Counted from the first letter of the stretch, positions 22,711 through 30,499 are shown. The stretch: DNA of 32,269 nt from Clostridia bacterium (GCA_910575245.1 CAJTEN010000044.1:1-32269), one strand, 5' to 3'. Notes: a model not told the origin generated them from the letters alone. Program-made: numbers and translations.

Positions 22711-23295
22711 ATGGCAATCGGCAAACGTATCCGCTTTTTCCGCAACCGAAAAGGCATGACACAGAAACAGCTAGGCGAAATCCTCGGTTTTCTCGGAAAG
22801 ACCTCTGATGTCCGCATGGCACAGTATGAAACCGAAGCGAGGACACCAAAGCACGACCTTGTAAAAGAAATGGCGAATATCTTTGATGTAAGCACCTACG
22901 CCCTCACAGTGCCGGATATTGATACCTATATCGGGCTTATGCACACGCTCTTTGCGTTGGAAGATATGTACGGGCTGAAAATCGGGGAAATTGACGGGGA
23001 AATCTGCCTGCGCCTTGACAAGTCCGACTATTCTACTTATACGTCCATGTTCGATATGTTCCACGCATGGCAGGAGCAAGCCGCCAAACTGGAACAGGGC
23101 GAGATTACCAAAGAGGAATACGACCAGTGGCGCTACAAATACCCGGAACTGGACACATCAAAGCATTGGGCAAAAGTCCCCTCACAGGCGGTCAGTGATT
23201 ATATGCTTAATGGATGCACAAGCGCATCCATGGAAGAATTTCAGAAAATAGAGAAAGAAGAAAAGAAAACAGCGAAAAAGAAAAAGCAAAAATAA
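22711..23295 (+). CDS. XRE-family transcriptional regulator of the element
   Basis: A 194-aa protein with an N-terminal Cro/C1 HTH (IGKRIRFFRNRKGMTQKQLG, then SDVRMAQYETEARTPKHDLV and IFDVSTYALTVPDID, residues 3-70). The middle domain holds FALEDMYGLKIGEIDGEIC and a tryptophan-rich EEYDQWRYKYPEL, and the tail is lysine-rich. CGGAGG lies 9 nt before the ATG. It is divergent from xis-int, the usual place of the regulator controlling excision. Structured elements lie immediately before and after it. Confidence 0.85.
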   Translation: MAIGKRIRFFRNRKGMTQKQLGEILGFLGKTSDVRMAQYETEARTPKHDLVKEMANIFDVSTYALTVPDIDTYIGLMHTLFALEDMYGLKIGEIDGEICLRLDKSDYSTYTSMFDMFHAWQEQAAKLEQGEITKEEYDQWRYKYPELDTSKHWAKVPSQAVSDYMLNGCTSASMEEFQKIEKEEKKTAKKKKQK

Positions 23296-23435
23296 GCATA
23301 AAAAGACCTTGCCGATATTCAGTTTCCATATCTGAACCCGCACTGTCGTGCGGTTGTCGCGGCATTCGTCAAATGGAAATGCAAGCATTCCCATTTTCCT
23401 CATTGCTCGCGCAAATCAACAAGGTTTTCTTATGC
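23296..23435 (+). ncRNA. Second multibranched structured element
   Basis: Arms 23296-23311 (GCATAAAAAGACCTTG) and 23420-23435 (CAAGGTTTTCTTATGC) form a 16-position stem with one mismatch and one G-U pair. Inside are TTCAG/CTGAA (23318-23336), CCGCAC-TGTC-GTGCGG (23338-23353) and AAATGG-A-AATGC/GCATT-C-CCATTT. It begins right after the XRE stop codon. It may be an ncRNA, a replication/transfer structure or a complex terminator. Confidence 0.5.
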
Positions 23436-23472
23436 CATTGATGTAATTATTTAGTGCGTGATGTTGAAAAAT

Positions 23473-23561
23473 GTTGCCAAATCGTTGCCAGTACCCAAAC
23501 AAATTTGCTTGTAACCCGCATAAACACTGGGTTCTTGAAGCCCATTTCATCACTCGAACTC
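23473..23561. other. attR-like site of the 9-kb element
   Basis: Two GTTGCCA repeats (23473-23479 and 23484-23490, 11 bp apart, as at attL) followed by the core ACTCGAACTC (23552-23561). Inside to outside order is opposite to attL, as expected for the other end of an integrated element. Confidence 0.5.
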
Positions 23562-23668
23562 CATACAGACAGTACCGTATATTAAGAGAATACAACGAAT
23601 TTACGGCAATTTCAAGAGGTATAAAGCAATATAAACAAATATTAGAAACTGAAAAAATGCAATTTTAA
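23562..23668 (+). pseudogene. Possible gene tail beyond attR
   Basis: Just outside the core, a frame reads YRQYRILREYNEFTAISRGI and ends ILETEKMQF at a TAA. It may be the 3' end of a gene in which integration occurred. The protein is not recognised and the frame may be fortuitous. Confidence 0.2.
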
Positions 23669-23712
23669 TGCAATGAATGCAATCCATTCTCATTGTCGAA
23701 ACACAATATCCG

Positions 23713-23742
23713 CAGGCACCCCTTTATGGGTGTCTGTTTTTA
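23713..23742 (+). terminator. Terminator-like hairpin in the leader of the next operon
   Basis: CAGGCACCC-CTTTAT-GGGTGTCTG with TTTTTAT. It lies 20 bp before the start of the downstream gene and could act as an attenuator. Confidence 0.55.
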
Positions 23743-23760
23743 TCAAAGGAGGACTTTATT

Positions 23761-24618
23761 TTGGACTATCAATTAGAAATTAAACAAATTGTGGACTATC
23801 CACGGTGCCGCATCTACCGTGAGTTCATCCGCAGCCTTATGGACGATAGGGACATCCGTACAAACGGAAGTTCCTATCTTTTTTATTACATGACGCTCTG
23901 CTCCTATGCCAACTTCCGCTCCTCCTACCGCCGGATAGAAGGTATCTCCTATCTGGTGGGTCCGGGCGAGTGGATCTGCAAGACCTCAGAACTGGCGGAA
24001 TGGTTCCGCACACGCTTCCAGCATCAGGCAGTCGCCATTCTTGACTTCCTGCAGGAGCAGAATTACATTACCTACACCAAACTTGGCAGAAACCACCTGA
24101 TTAAATTCACAATCAACGGCTGGAAACAGCACAATACGGCGCTCGACTACAATTACCCATGTCTGAAGGATGTGGGCTTTTTCTTTTTCCCGGTTGCTGC
24201 CGTCCATGAACTGATCAGCATGGGCAAATGCTCAGAGATGGATATTGTACTTGACCTGTGGGTACACGCCATCTATAACGACCGGCAGGTGCAAGGCTCT
24301 GAGCTGGGGCCTGTGGTCTATTTCCGCAACGCCACCGGCAATCCGCTCACAAATTTCAGTGACCTTGCCCTGCGCTGGGGCATATCAAAGGCAACGGTAA
24401 GCCGGATTTTAAGCAAACTGCAGGACAAAAAATATCTCTCGCTGGTATCCTTCACTGGCAGGCACGGCAGCGTCATCTATCTGTGCAGCTACCTGTCTAC
24501 CATGTTTGGTATCAATGACGTAATGATTGACAAGGGAGGAAATTTCCATGACATTTCAGGTTCCCGTACATATTCCGGAGGATTTATCACTTCCCGAAAC
24601 AGAAACCATCCGGGATGA
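23761..24618 (+). CDS. Winged-HTH DNA-binding protein of unknown role
   Basis: A 285-aa protein, started at TTG 23761 because GGAGG lies 8 nt before it. The N-terminal half has a replication-initiator-like flavour (YPRCRIYREFIRSLMDDRDI, WICKTSELAEWFRTRFQHQA, FLQEQNYITYTKLGRNHLIK). The C-terminal half has a clear winged helix (FSDLALRWGISKATVSRILS, then KLQDKKYLSLVSF). It is the first of three closely spaced genes leading to the recombinase. It may regulate that operon or be a plasmid/IME replication-type protein; the exact family is not certain. Confidence 0.6.
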   Translation: MDYQLEIKQIVDYPRCRIYREFIRSLMDDRDIRTNGSSYLFYYMTLCSYANFRSSYRRIEGISYLVGPGEWICKTSELAEWFRTRFQHQAVAILDFLQEQNYITYTKLGRNHLIKFTINGWKQHNTALDYNYPCLKDVGFFFFPVAAVHELISMGKCSEMDIVLDLWVHAIYNDRQVQGSELGPVVYFRNATGNPLTNFSDLALRWGISKATVSRILSKLQDKKYLSLVSFTGRHGSVIYLCSYLSTMFGINDVMIDKGGNFHDISGSRTYSGGFITSRNRNHPG

Positions 24619-24949
24619 ACAGATTACGATTATGGAGGCAGACGACTGCGTTTCAGGACAGCCCGGTTGCGTTTCCAAACCGCACATGAAAAAAGTAGTT
24701 CAGAAAGTGGCGCAAATCCTTGCCACACAAGGGGTTTCGTGCTGCGAATGTCCCCGGACGCAATATAAGTTATATCCCTTATCCGACTGCAAAGAAACTG
24801 ATTTAAGATATTCCCTGCAGATTGTCTGTCCGGACGGCAAGATGCCCTACCGGTTTGAGTTGACGCTTACTCCCATCATTCTGCCAGCAGAAAACAGTAA
24901 TCACGCACCCACTAACCAGACTGACACAAAAAATCAAGAAAGAAGGTAA
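24548..24949 (+). CDS. Hypothetical protein, 133 aa
   Basis: It starts MTFQVPVHIPEDLSLPETET; GGGAGGAAATTTCC lies directly before this ATG, which is why the longer frame from 24527 was rejected. It contains a small cysteine cluster (GVSCCECPRTQY) and a C-terminal beta-rich part (RYSLQIVCPDG, YRFELTLTPIIL). No membrane segment is seen. It overlaps the end of the preceding gene by 71 bp and is followed closely by the next gene, so all three are likely co-transcribed. I do not recognise the family. Confidence 0.6.
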   Translation: MTFQVPVHIPEDLSLPETETIRDEQITIMEADDCVSGQPGCVSKPHMKKVVQKVAQILATQGVSCCECPRTQYKLYPLSDCKETDLRYSLQIVCPDGKMPYRFELTLTPIILPAENSNHAPTNQTDTKNQERR

Positions 24950-24954
24950 ACACT

Positions 24955-25497
24955 ATGGCAAACACAAGACCAAACAAAAATATCCCCTCAGAGCAGGAGA
25001 ATCCCCTGTTTCACGATACATGGAAGTTACTGAAGAATTATCGTGATGCTGTCTGGAACCTTGAACTGGCTGTCCAGCAGGTACGCAGCACCTTTGAAAT
25101 AGAATACGGAAGCAGTATTGAGGAATTTCTGGACTCCATCTACCTTGCAGGAGCTGACATCGGCGGTACAAGGCTTGAGGACTACGCCAAGAGTATTGAG
25201 GGCAGCAACAAAATGCTGACACTCTTAAATTCTGCAGTAGACATTCTTCGGAACAAACACAAACATGGTGAGCAGTATTACTGGATACTCTATTACAGCT
25301 ACCTGTCTCCCCAGCAGCTCCAAAATACAGATGAAATCATAGAGAGCCTGCGGCCGCATATAGCGAACATTTCCCACAGAACCTACTACCGCAAGCGCCC
25401 GGAGGCTGTTCAGGCACTCAGTTCCATCCTGTGGGGATACACCTCAAAGGACTGTCTGGAAATGTTGGACAAATTTATTCCGAAAGATGCCCAATAG
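24955..25497 (+). CDS. ArpU/sigma-like helical hypothetical protein
   Basis: A 180-aa helical protein. The C-terminal region HGEQYYWILYYSYLSPQQLQ, IIESLRPHIANISHRTYYRK and RPEAVQALSSILWGYTSKD resembles ArpU/RinA-type phage transcriptional regulators and similar sigma-region-4-like proteins (conserved Y-x-x-ILYYSYLS, then a helix-turn-helix S-x-RTYYRKR). AAGGTAAACACT precedes the ATG. It is the last gene before the recombinase, separated by a hairpin that covers the recombinase start, and may control transcription through it. Confidence 0.55.
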   Translation: MANTRPNKNIPSEQENPLFHDTWKLLKNYRDAVWNLELAVQQVRSTFEIEYGSSIEEFLDSIYLAGADIGGTRLEDYAKSIEGSNKMLTLLNSAVDILRNKHKHGEQYYWILYYSYLSPQQLQNTDEIIESLRPHIANISHRTYYRKRPEAVQALSSILWGYTSKDCLEMLDKFIPKDAQ

Positions 25498-25504
25498 ACA
25501 ATTT

Positions 25505-25554
25505 ATAAACAGGCACTCATAATTATTTAAAAACTAAGGAGAGTGCCTGTTTAT
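25505..25554 (+). promoter_or_regulatory. Hairpin occluding the recombinase start codon
   Basis: ATAAACAGGCACTC (25505-25518) and GAGTGCCTGTTTAT (25541-25554) pair perfectly. The right arm runs into the ATG at 25553 and the SD-like AAGGA (25536-25540) is at the loop edge. It could limit translation of the recombinase or act as a terminator. Confidence 0.6.
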
Positions 25555-26479
25555 GAACACTTTGAGAAACTATATTTCAGAATATATTGAATATTGTGAA
25601 TACCGAAAACGCTTAGATTCCAAAACCTTGAAGGCCTATAAGATAGATTTAAAGCAATTTGAAATATTTTGTACTGATCTATCTGATTGCTTTGCTAAAA
25701 ATGTAGTGGACGATTTTATTACCAATTTGCACAAACAATATAAACCTAAAACTGTCAAACGTAAAATTGCAAGCTTAAAAGCCTTTTTTCATCATATGGA
25801 ATATAAAGAATTGTTGAATGAAAATCCTTTTACAAAGCTGGACATCCGCTTTCGAGAAGCCAAACTCCTTCCTAAAACAATTCCTTTTCATTCCATTCAA
25901 ACATTTCTTTCTACGCTTTATGCACAAAAAGAACTCGCCGAATCAGAATACCAGCTTCGCTGCTGTATCAGAGATATAGCCGTTATTGAATTACTATTTG
26001 CTACCGGAATGCGAATATCTGAATTATGCTCATTGAAACCATCAGATATGGACTTTGAGAGCAATAACATTTTAATTTATGGAAAAGGTGCTAAAGGAAG
26101 GATTATACAGCTTGGTAATCAAGAAGTTATCTCCGCTCTAATTTTGTATCAAGAAACTTTCAAAACGGATATTGAAGTTTGTGGATATTTTTTTGTGAAC
26201 AGATTACAACATAAGTTATCTGATCAATCTGTTCGCTTTATGATCAATCACTATGCACAGCTTGCCGGTATTGATCAACATATTACTCCACATATGTTCA
26301 GGCATTCTTTTGCTACTCTTTTATTAGAACAGGATGTTGATATTAGATACATACAAAGAATGCTTGGACATAGTTCCATTAGCACAACCGAAATTTATAC
26401 ACATGTGTCGAATACAAAGCAGAAGGATATTTTAGCTCATAAACATCCTAGAAACTTGATGGAGGTGAATAAAGGATAA
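25553..26479 (+). CDS. Xer-type tyrosine recombinase, probable DNA invertase of the adjacent module
   Basis: A 308-aa XerC/XerD-like recombinase. SAM-like N-terminal domain to about residue 100, then the catalytic domain: R154 (ATGMRISELCSL), K178 (YGKGAKGR), H247 and R250 (HMFRHSFATLLLEQ), H273 (LGHSSISTTE) and Y282 (IYTHV). All six residues are present. Its last codons (VNKG, stop) lie inside the left 82-bp inverted repeat. The nearby perfect inverted repeats make it the obvious candidate to invert the segment; alternatively it is only a passenger. A hairpin covers its start codon. Confidence 0.92.
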   Translation: MNTLRNYISEYIEYCEYRKRLDSKTLKAYKIDLKQFEIFCTDLSDCFAKNVVDDFITNLHKQYKPKTVKRKIASLKAFFHHMEYKELLNENPFTKLDIRFREAKLLPKTIPFHSIQTFLSTLYAQKELAESEYQLRCCIRDIAVIELLFATGMRISELCSLKPSDMDFESNNILIYGKGAKGRIIQLGNQEVISALILYQETFKTDIEVCGYFFVNRLQHKLSDQSVRFMINHYAQLAGIDQHITPHMFRHSFATLLLEQDVDIRYIQRMLGHSSISTTEIYTHVSNTKQKDILAHKHPRNLMEVNKG

Positions 26480-26546
26480 TATAGGATTATGGCGTATTGA
26501 CAGATAAACAGATACCATAACTGTAGAACAACCAGTTTATTGGAGG
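26465..26546 (+). repeat. Left 82-bp inverted repeat
   Basis: It begins GTGAATAAAGGATAA (the last codons and stop of the recombinase) and ends CAGTTTATTGGAGG (the SD of the TIR gene). An imperfect dyad ACAGATA-CCA-TAACTGT (26508-26524) near its middle is a candidate crossover site. The reverse complement at 28437-28518 is identical at every position. Confidence 0.97.
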
Positions 26547-26552
26547 AACAAT

Positions 26553-27740
26553 GTGGAAATATTTATTAGCTGGTCAAAAGATAAAAGTAAATTATTAGCA
26601 TTAGAAACAAAAAAATTTATAATAAATACATTAGACAATAAAATAGAAGTGTTTTTTTCACCCGATATGTATAAGGGAACTTCAGTTGATAACGAAATAC
26701 ATACTAATCTTTTGAAAAGTGATAAATGTATTGTTTGTATAACATCAGATAATTTTAAGAATCCTTGGTTAATGTATGAAGCAGGGGTTATATATGGCGC
26801 GCATTTTGCCGAACCTGGGGGGAGTATAGTTATACCAATACTATTTGAACATGTTCCCGATTGGTCATCCTGGGTCGATAAACCTCTAAACCGGTATGTA
26901 CCTATACGATTAAGCAACGAAAACGATAATTATAAAAAATCGCGTGAAGAATTCAAAGACTTTTTACAAGAATTAGCAAATGAGTTAAACACAGAAATTA
27001 AGAATTATAGTGGCTACTGGAATACATATATAAAAGAAGTTAAAAAAATTCTGCAACGCGAACAAATGATTCCTGACACTTGCAGAGACTTGGTTGACCA
27101 AATTATGAAAGACAGCTATGGAAATTTCACAATAGTTAGTCCCGAAATTACAAAGGAACATATTCTTTTTCATAAAGGGTTTTCAACAAGTGTTCTTACG
27201 AGGATACTTATTCGAAATGTAATTGATTATCAAGGTAAACGTTTATGGTTTTATGGTCGGCGGAATAAAAAAATATTTACTGGAGAAAACGATGATTTTT
27301 TCAGGTTTTTGGCTTTTGAGGGAATAGATAACGGAGTGGATTTTAAATGTCTATTTCCACACCCTAAAAGTGCAGCTATGATCAAAGCTGTAAGTAAAGA
27401 TAAAGAGAGAAGATTCTTAGCAGATTTGCAAACTTGTTTGGAGGCAGCTGTTAGGATGCAAAATAGATTTCACTTGCCTATAAGCGAAATGTTTAGATTA
27501 TACAAATGCCCGCGCAAAGAGTCAATAATTATAAGTGATAATGCCGTGTTGTATAGTCCAATAACATGCGACGGCGAGGGATACCCGCTTCAAATCACTA
27601 ACTCTTCATTTGAAATAATAGGGATTTGTGAGAGTGATGTAATGAATCGAGGTAGGCATTTTTACAATATATTTATAGATGTATGGGAGCAAGCTGTTCC
27701 TCTAACTGAAAAACTTTATAATGAGCTGTATGACATATAA
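26553..27740 (+). CDS. TIR-domain effector-like protein
   Basis: A 395-aa protein with an N-terminal TIR domain: MEIFISWSKDKSK, the BB-loop-like FFSPDMYKGTSVDNEI, and NPWLMYEAGVIYGA in which Glu76 corresponds to the usual catalytic glutamate of NAD-cleaving TIRs. The remainder (about residues 150-395) contains KRLWFYGRRNKKIF, NGVDFKCLFPHPKS and ESIIISDNAVLYSPITCDGE, resembling phospholipase D-like sensor folds without HKD motifs. The start is GTG 26553 with GGAGG from the inverted repeat 6 nt upstream. It is likely a signal-activated NAD-depleting or nucleotide-binding effector. In the present orientation it is read with the recombinase. Confidence 0.8.
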   Translation: MEIFISWSKDKSKLLALETKKFIINTLDNKIEVFFSPDMYKGTSVDNEIHTNLLKSDKCIVCITSDNFKNPWLMYEAGVIYGAHFAEPGGSIVIPILFEHVPDWSSWVDKPLNRYVPIRLSNENDNYKKSREEFKDFLQELANELNTEIKNYSGYWNTYIKEVKKILQREQMIPDTCRDLVDQIMKDSYGNFTIVSPEITKEHILFHKGFSTSVLTRILIRNVIDYQGKRLWFYGRRNKKIFTGENDDFFRFLAFEGIDNGVDFKCLFPHPKSAAMIKAVSKDKERRFLADLQTCLEAAVRMQNRFHLPISEMFRLYKCPRKESIIISDNAVLYSPITCDGEGYPLQITNSSFEIIGICESDVMNRGRHFYNIFIDVWEQAVPLTEKLYNELYDI

Positions 27741-27752
27741 ATTGTTATTCTC

Positions 27753-28430
27753 TTATTTGCAATTATTAAAGTAATCAAAAATAAGCCCCATTATTTTGCT
27801 TGCTACAAGACTTGGAGTACAACTTGAAACGTCTAAACTAAATACATTTTTAAATATTTGATGTAATTCATTTGTCTGCATATGTAATAATTGATTTTTT
27901 TCTACTCTAGATTGGGAAATAATTATTTCGGTTTTGCTGACCGATTCATGATAATCCCGTTCTTCAGAACGGGATCTCCTCCTAGATATATGTTCTTGCT
28001 CGTCAGATATATATAAATTAATAAATACTACATGGTTATTTAACCATGCTAATGGTTGATTATCGGGGAAATATGTGCTGGGTACAATGCCAGCGCCTTC
28101 TATTATAGTTGGAATTCGTCGTCGCTGTTGTCTGAGGACTATCTCTTTTACATAGGGAAGTAGTTGTTCTGATTGTAACTTAGTTATTTCAAAATTGTTA
28201 CTTGTAATAGACTCAAACAATGCACTATATTTACTTGTTAATTCATTTTTATCTATATAAGCTTCTTCAGCCAAATATTCATATGCAGTTCTTACGACTG
28301 TTCTTAATAAATCAAATTCGCTTACTCTTCTAAATACAGGATAATTTTTCACTATCTCATATGCCACGGTTGTTTTTCCAGCACATGATACTCCAGATAA
28401 CATTAAAATAGCATCTTTGGGAATATACAT
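27753..28430 (-). CDS. P-loop kinase (2-phosphoglycerate/nucleoside kinase-like)
   Basis: A 225-aa P-loop enzyme. Walker A GVSCAGKTTVAYEIV (about residues 13-27), then RRVSEFDLLRTVVRTAYEYL, IPTIIEGAGIVPSTYF and an arginine-rich lid (SRRRSRSEERDYHE). The FD..R..R and EG...P elements resemble 2-phosphoglycerate-kinase-like and nucleoside-kinase-like families. The ATG at 28430 is 6 nt from the GGAGG at the end of the right inverted repeat, the same spacing as the TIR gene. It is now the last gene of the minus-strand nucleotide operon. The substrate is probably a nucleotide or its derivative, by context only. Confidence 0.75.
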   Translation of the reverse strand: MYIPKDAILMLSGVSCAGKTTVAYEIVKNYPVFRRVSEFDLLRTVVRTAYEYLAEEAYIDKNELTSKYSALFESITSNNFEITKLQSEQLLPYVKEIVLRQQRRRIPTIIEGAGIVPSTYFPDNQPLAWLNNHVVFINLYISDEQEHISRRRSRSEERDYHESVSKTEIIISQSRVEKNQLLHMQTNELHQIFKNVFSLDVSSCTPSLVASKIMGLIFDYFNNCK

Positions 28431-28436
28431 ATTCAA

Positions 28437-28518
28437 CCTCCAATAAACTGGTTGTTCTACAGTTATGGTATCTGTTTATCTGTCAATACGCCATAATCCT
28501 ATATTATCCTTTATTCAC
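28437..28518 (-). repeat. Right 82-bp inverted repeat
   Basis: Exact reverse complement of 26465-26546. Read on the minus strand it holds the last codons (VNKG, stop) of the thymidylate-synthase-like gene and the SD of the kinase gene. Confidence 0.97.
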
Positions 28519-29508
28519 ACCTTTTCGTCCAATCCATCTATTCCACATCTCCACATAAACTCTATTACTACATTTGCCAACCAACTCCGCTACTAAATCA
28601 TCAAAATGATTTTTCTGTGCAGCATATGATGCAATAATTAGCATCATATTGTTATACGCCACATATTCAGAATTTATCTGAGCCAAGGAATAAATCTCTT
28701 TTTCAATAATACTGCTAGATACCAAAGATTTCATTCTTTCATATATTTCTTTATATATTTTATCTGTTTCATCTTTGCGTAAAGACAAGCTGTCGTCATT
28801 GTCTACTGTAGCCTCTTCTGCAATCCCCACTTTAGGAATGTCTCGATCATACAAATGCAGGCTATCACTGTAATGGTTATAAGATCCCATTTCCAATTCA
28901 AGCCACCCTGCCAAAATCTCCTGTAGACCAGTAAATTGAATAAAATTGTATGGCATCCCTAATAACACATCGTTACTACGCATTATTTGAGACCATTCCA
29001 GCTTTCCCTGCCTTACTTTTATCATAGAACAAATATTACAAGGAATATCTTCATCTCTCGGTCTCCCATTGTCTATCGGAAAATCTACTTCTGTATCGTA
29101 TATCTGAATTACTACTTGCCTGCTTTCTGGGGTGTTTTGTAATGCACAATATGCTTTTTCTAATTGGTCAAACCCAAAGTGCGCACGTATTCTTTTTCCA
29201 TATGCCCCATGATAAAATCTTGCCTTACCTGCAAATTTTTCCAACTGAGGATTAAAATAATTAATAACATCCGAACAGTCTTCACCATTCATAATCCATA
29301 CTAACTCTGCCAAAGCGTAGCCAATGCTAACAGGGGGAATACGATCATATACCCATTTCTGTCTAGGTTCCTCAATCGAAATAAAGGAATGCAGAATTTC
29401 AAACACTTCCCCCGTTCTACCATCTACAATATTCTTTTGATGCAAAAGCTTATCTGCTGCCTTTCTCCATACCTCATTCGCTGTTCTTCCTACAATAAAC
29501 TCTGCCAT
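28504..29508 (-). CDS. Thymidylate synthase / dUMP hydroxymethylase-like enzyme
   Basis: A 334-aa member of the thymidylate-synthase fold. YGKRIR (about 103-108) matches the phosphate-binding loop, C157 in EDIPCNICSM the nucleophile, RSNDVLLGMPYNFIQFTGLQ (177-196) the dUMP-binding motif, and SYNHYSDSLHLYDRD the C-terminal substrate motif. The usual PC-H is PC-N here. Asn188 (PYN) is the position that selects uracil in TS, while dCMP hydroxymethylases have Asp. It probably modifies dUMP, by methyl or hydroxymethyl transfer. AAAGGGG precedes the ATG. The C-terminal VNKG comes from the inverted repeat. Confidence 0.85.
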   Translation of the reverse strand: MAEFIVGRTANEVWRKAADKLLHQKNIVDGRTGEVFEILHSFISIEEPRQKWVYDRIPPVSIGYALAELVWIMNGEDCSDVINYFNPQLEKFAGKARFYHGAYGKRIRAHFGFDQLEKAYCALQNTPESRQVVIQIYDTEVDFPIDNGRPRDEDIPCNICSMIKVRQGKLEWSQIMRSNDVLLGMPYNFIQFTGLQEILAGWLELEMGSYNHYSDSLHLYDRDIPKVGIAEEATVDNDDSLSLRKDETDKIYKEIYERMKSLVSSSIIEKEIYSLAQINSEYVAYNNMMLIIASYAAQKNHFDDLVAELVGKCSNRVYVEMWNRWIGRKGVNKG

Positions 29509-29524
29509 CTAAGTTCCCCTTTCG

Positions 29525-30499
29525 TTATACACCAATCTTATCATTTATTCCCCATTTAGGAGGATAAAAATAATTAATTTTTTCCAAACCACGATTAATA
29601 TATTGTTGCTTTATTCTTTTTCTATCATTTAATCCAGTTATATCCGGGTGAGCAACTCTCGCATATTTATCAGTTTCGCAAAACAAATTTTGGCAATCTA
29701 TCATTTGAAGCTTTCTTCCAAACAATGATTTGAAATTTAAATTTCTCTTTTCAAATTCCTCTTCTTGGTGCTCTGAAACATATTTAATAATATCCTCATA
29801 TTCAAAACCTTTTAAATCCCCAAAGCACTTTTTTATTCCATTTTTTGCCCCAGGTCCAGCTACTACAAAAGACATTTCGCTAAAATCACATAGTTCACTA
29901 TAATTAATATCAATTGCAAACTGAAACGCTAAAAAAGATCCTATTGTCGGATACATCAATAAAACCTCATACAACTCTTTTAATGTTTTGGCTCTTGCAA
30001 TTTTCTTGGACAACTCTGTTTTCATCATATATTCCAATAATTTCAAATTATTCTGGTGTTTTTTTTCATATCCAAAACAACTTTTACCTGATGGCATTAT
30101 ATATGCAGCAGAATATATCTGTTCCTTATTATCTGCTTTCTTCATTAACAATTTATTATACTCATCATAATTGTAGGTTTTCATTGATATTTCGCCCAAA
30201 TTATTTTCTAAATACTCCCATGTTTCAATTTTATTAAATAGCTTAAACAGTAAAATTCTGAAACACTTATCTTCGGGAGTGTAATTACCCTCACTGTATA
30301 TGACATTCTTAATTAAATATTGGCTTACACGGTCTGAAGCTCTATATGCATTTGTAAACTTATAAGTTTTCAAAATTTCATCATCAGTCCACGGAAATAC
30401 TTTATCCTCCATACGATTAAAAAAAATTTCCTGACGTTTCACTGCAAATTTCCAATAAGTATCATATACTGGTGTTGGTTTTAAATCTGCAAAATTCAT
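29525..30499 (-). CDS. Thymine-hypermodification enzyme-like protein (AGPT-pyrophosphorylase/HMUDK-like)
   Basis: A 324-aa helical protein. Features are YKFTNAYRASDRVSQYLIKN, MYPTIGSFLAFQFAIDINY (about 182-200), VVAGPGAKNGIKKCF (212-226) and a C-terminal CETDKYARVAHPD. This pattern resembles the glycosylase-like alpha-glutamyl/putrescinyl-thymine pyrophosphorylase and 5-hydroxymethyl-dU kinase helical domains described in phages with hypermodified thymine. Its ATG overlaps the stop of the kinase gene by 4 bp, and the TS-like gene follows by 16 bp, so they are translated together. The chemistry here is inferred. Confidence 0.6.
   Translation of the reverse strand: MNFADLKPTPVYDTYWKFAVKRQEIFFNRMEDKVFPWTDDEILKTYKFTNAYRASDRVSQYLIKNVIYSEGNYTPEDKCFRILLFKLFNKIETWEYLENNLGEISMKTYNYDEYNKLLMKKADNKEQIYSAAYIMPSGKSCFGYEKKHQNNLKLLEYMMKTELSKKIARAKTLKELYEVLLMYPTIGSFLAFQFAIDINYSELCDFSEMSFVVAGPGAKNGIKKCFGDLKGFEYEDIIKYVSEHQEEEFEKRNLNFKSLFGRKLQMIDCQNLFCETDKYARVAHPDITGLNDRKRIKQQYINRGLEKINYFYPPKWGINDKIGV

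Larger units (their letters stand above)
26465..28518. mobile_element. Invertible TIR/kinase module bounded by 82-bp inverted repeats
   Basis: A 2,054-bp segment carrying two convergent genes, each with its SD supplied by the adjacent repeat. The repeats are identical over 82 bp with no mismatch. A site-specific recombinase gene adjoins the left repeat. Inversion would leave the outer coding sequences unchanged and swap the inner genes. Inversion itself is inferred, not seen. Confidence 0.75.

Noticed and set aside
26483..26524. Promoter inside the inverted repeat (TTGACA present)
   Set aside because: No acceptable -10 follows at 16-18 nt, so an invertible promoter is not supported; exchange of genes between operons is the better model.
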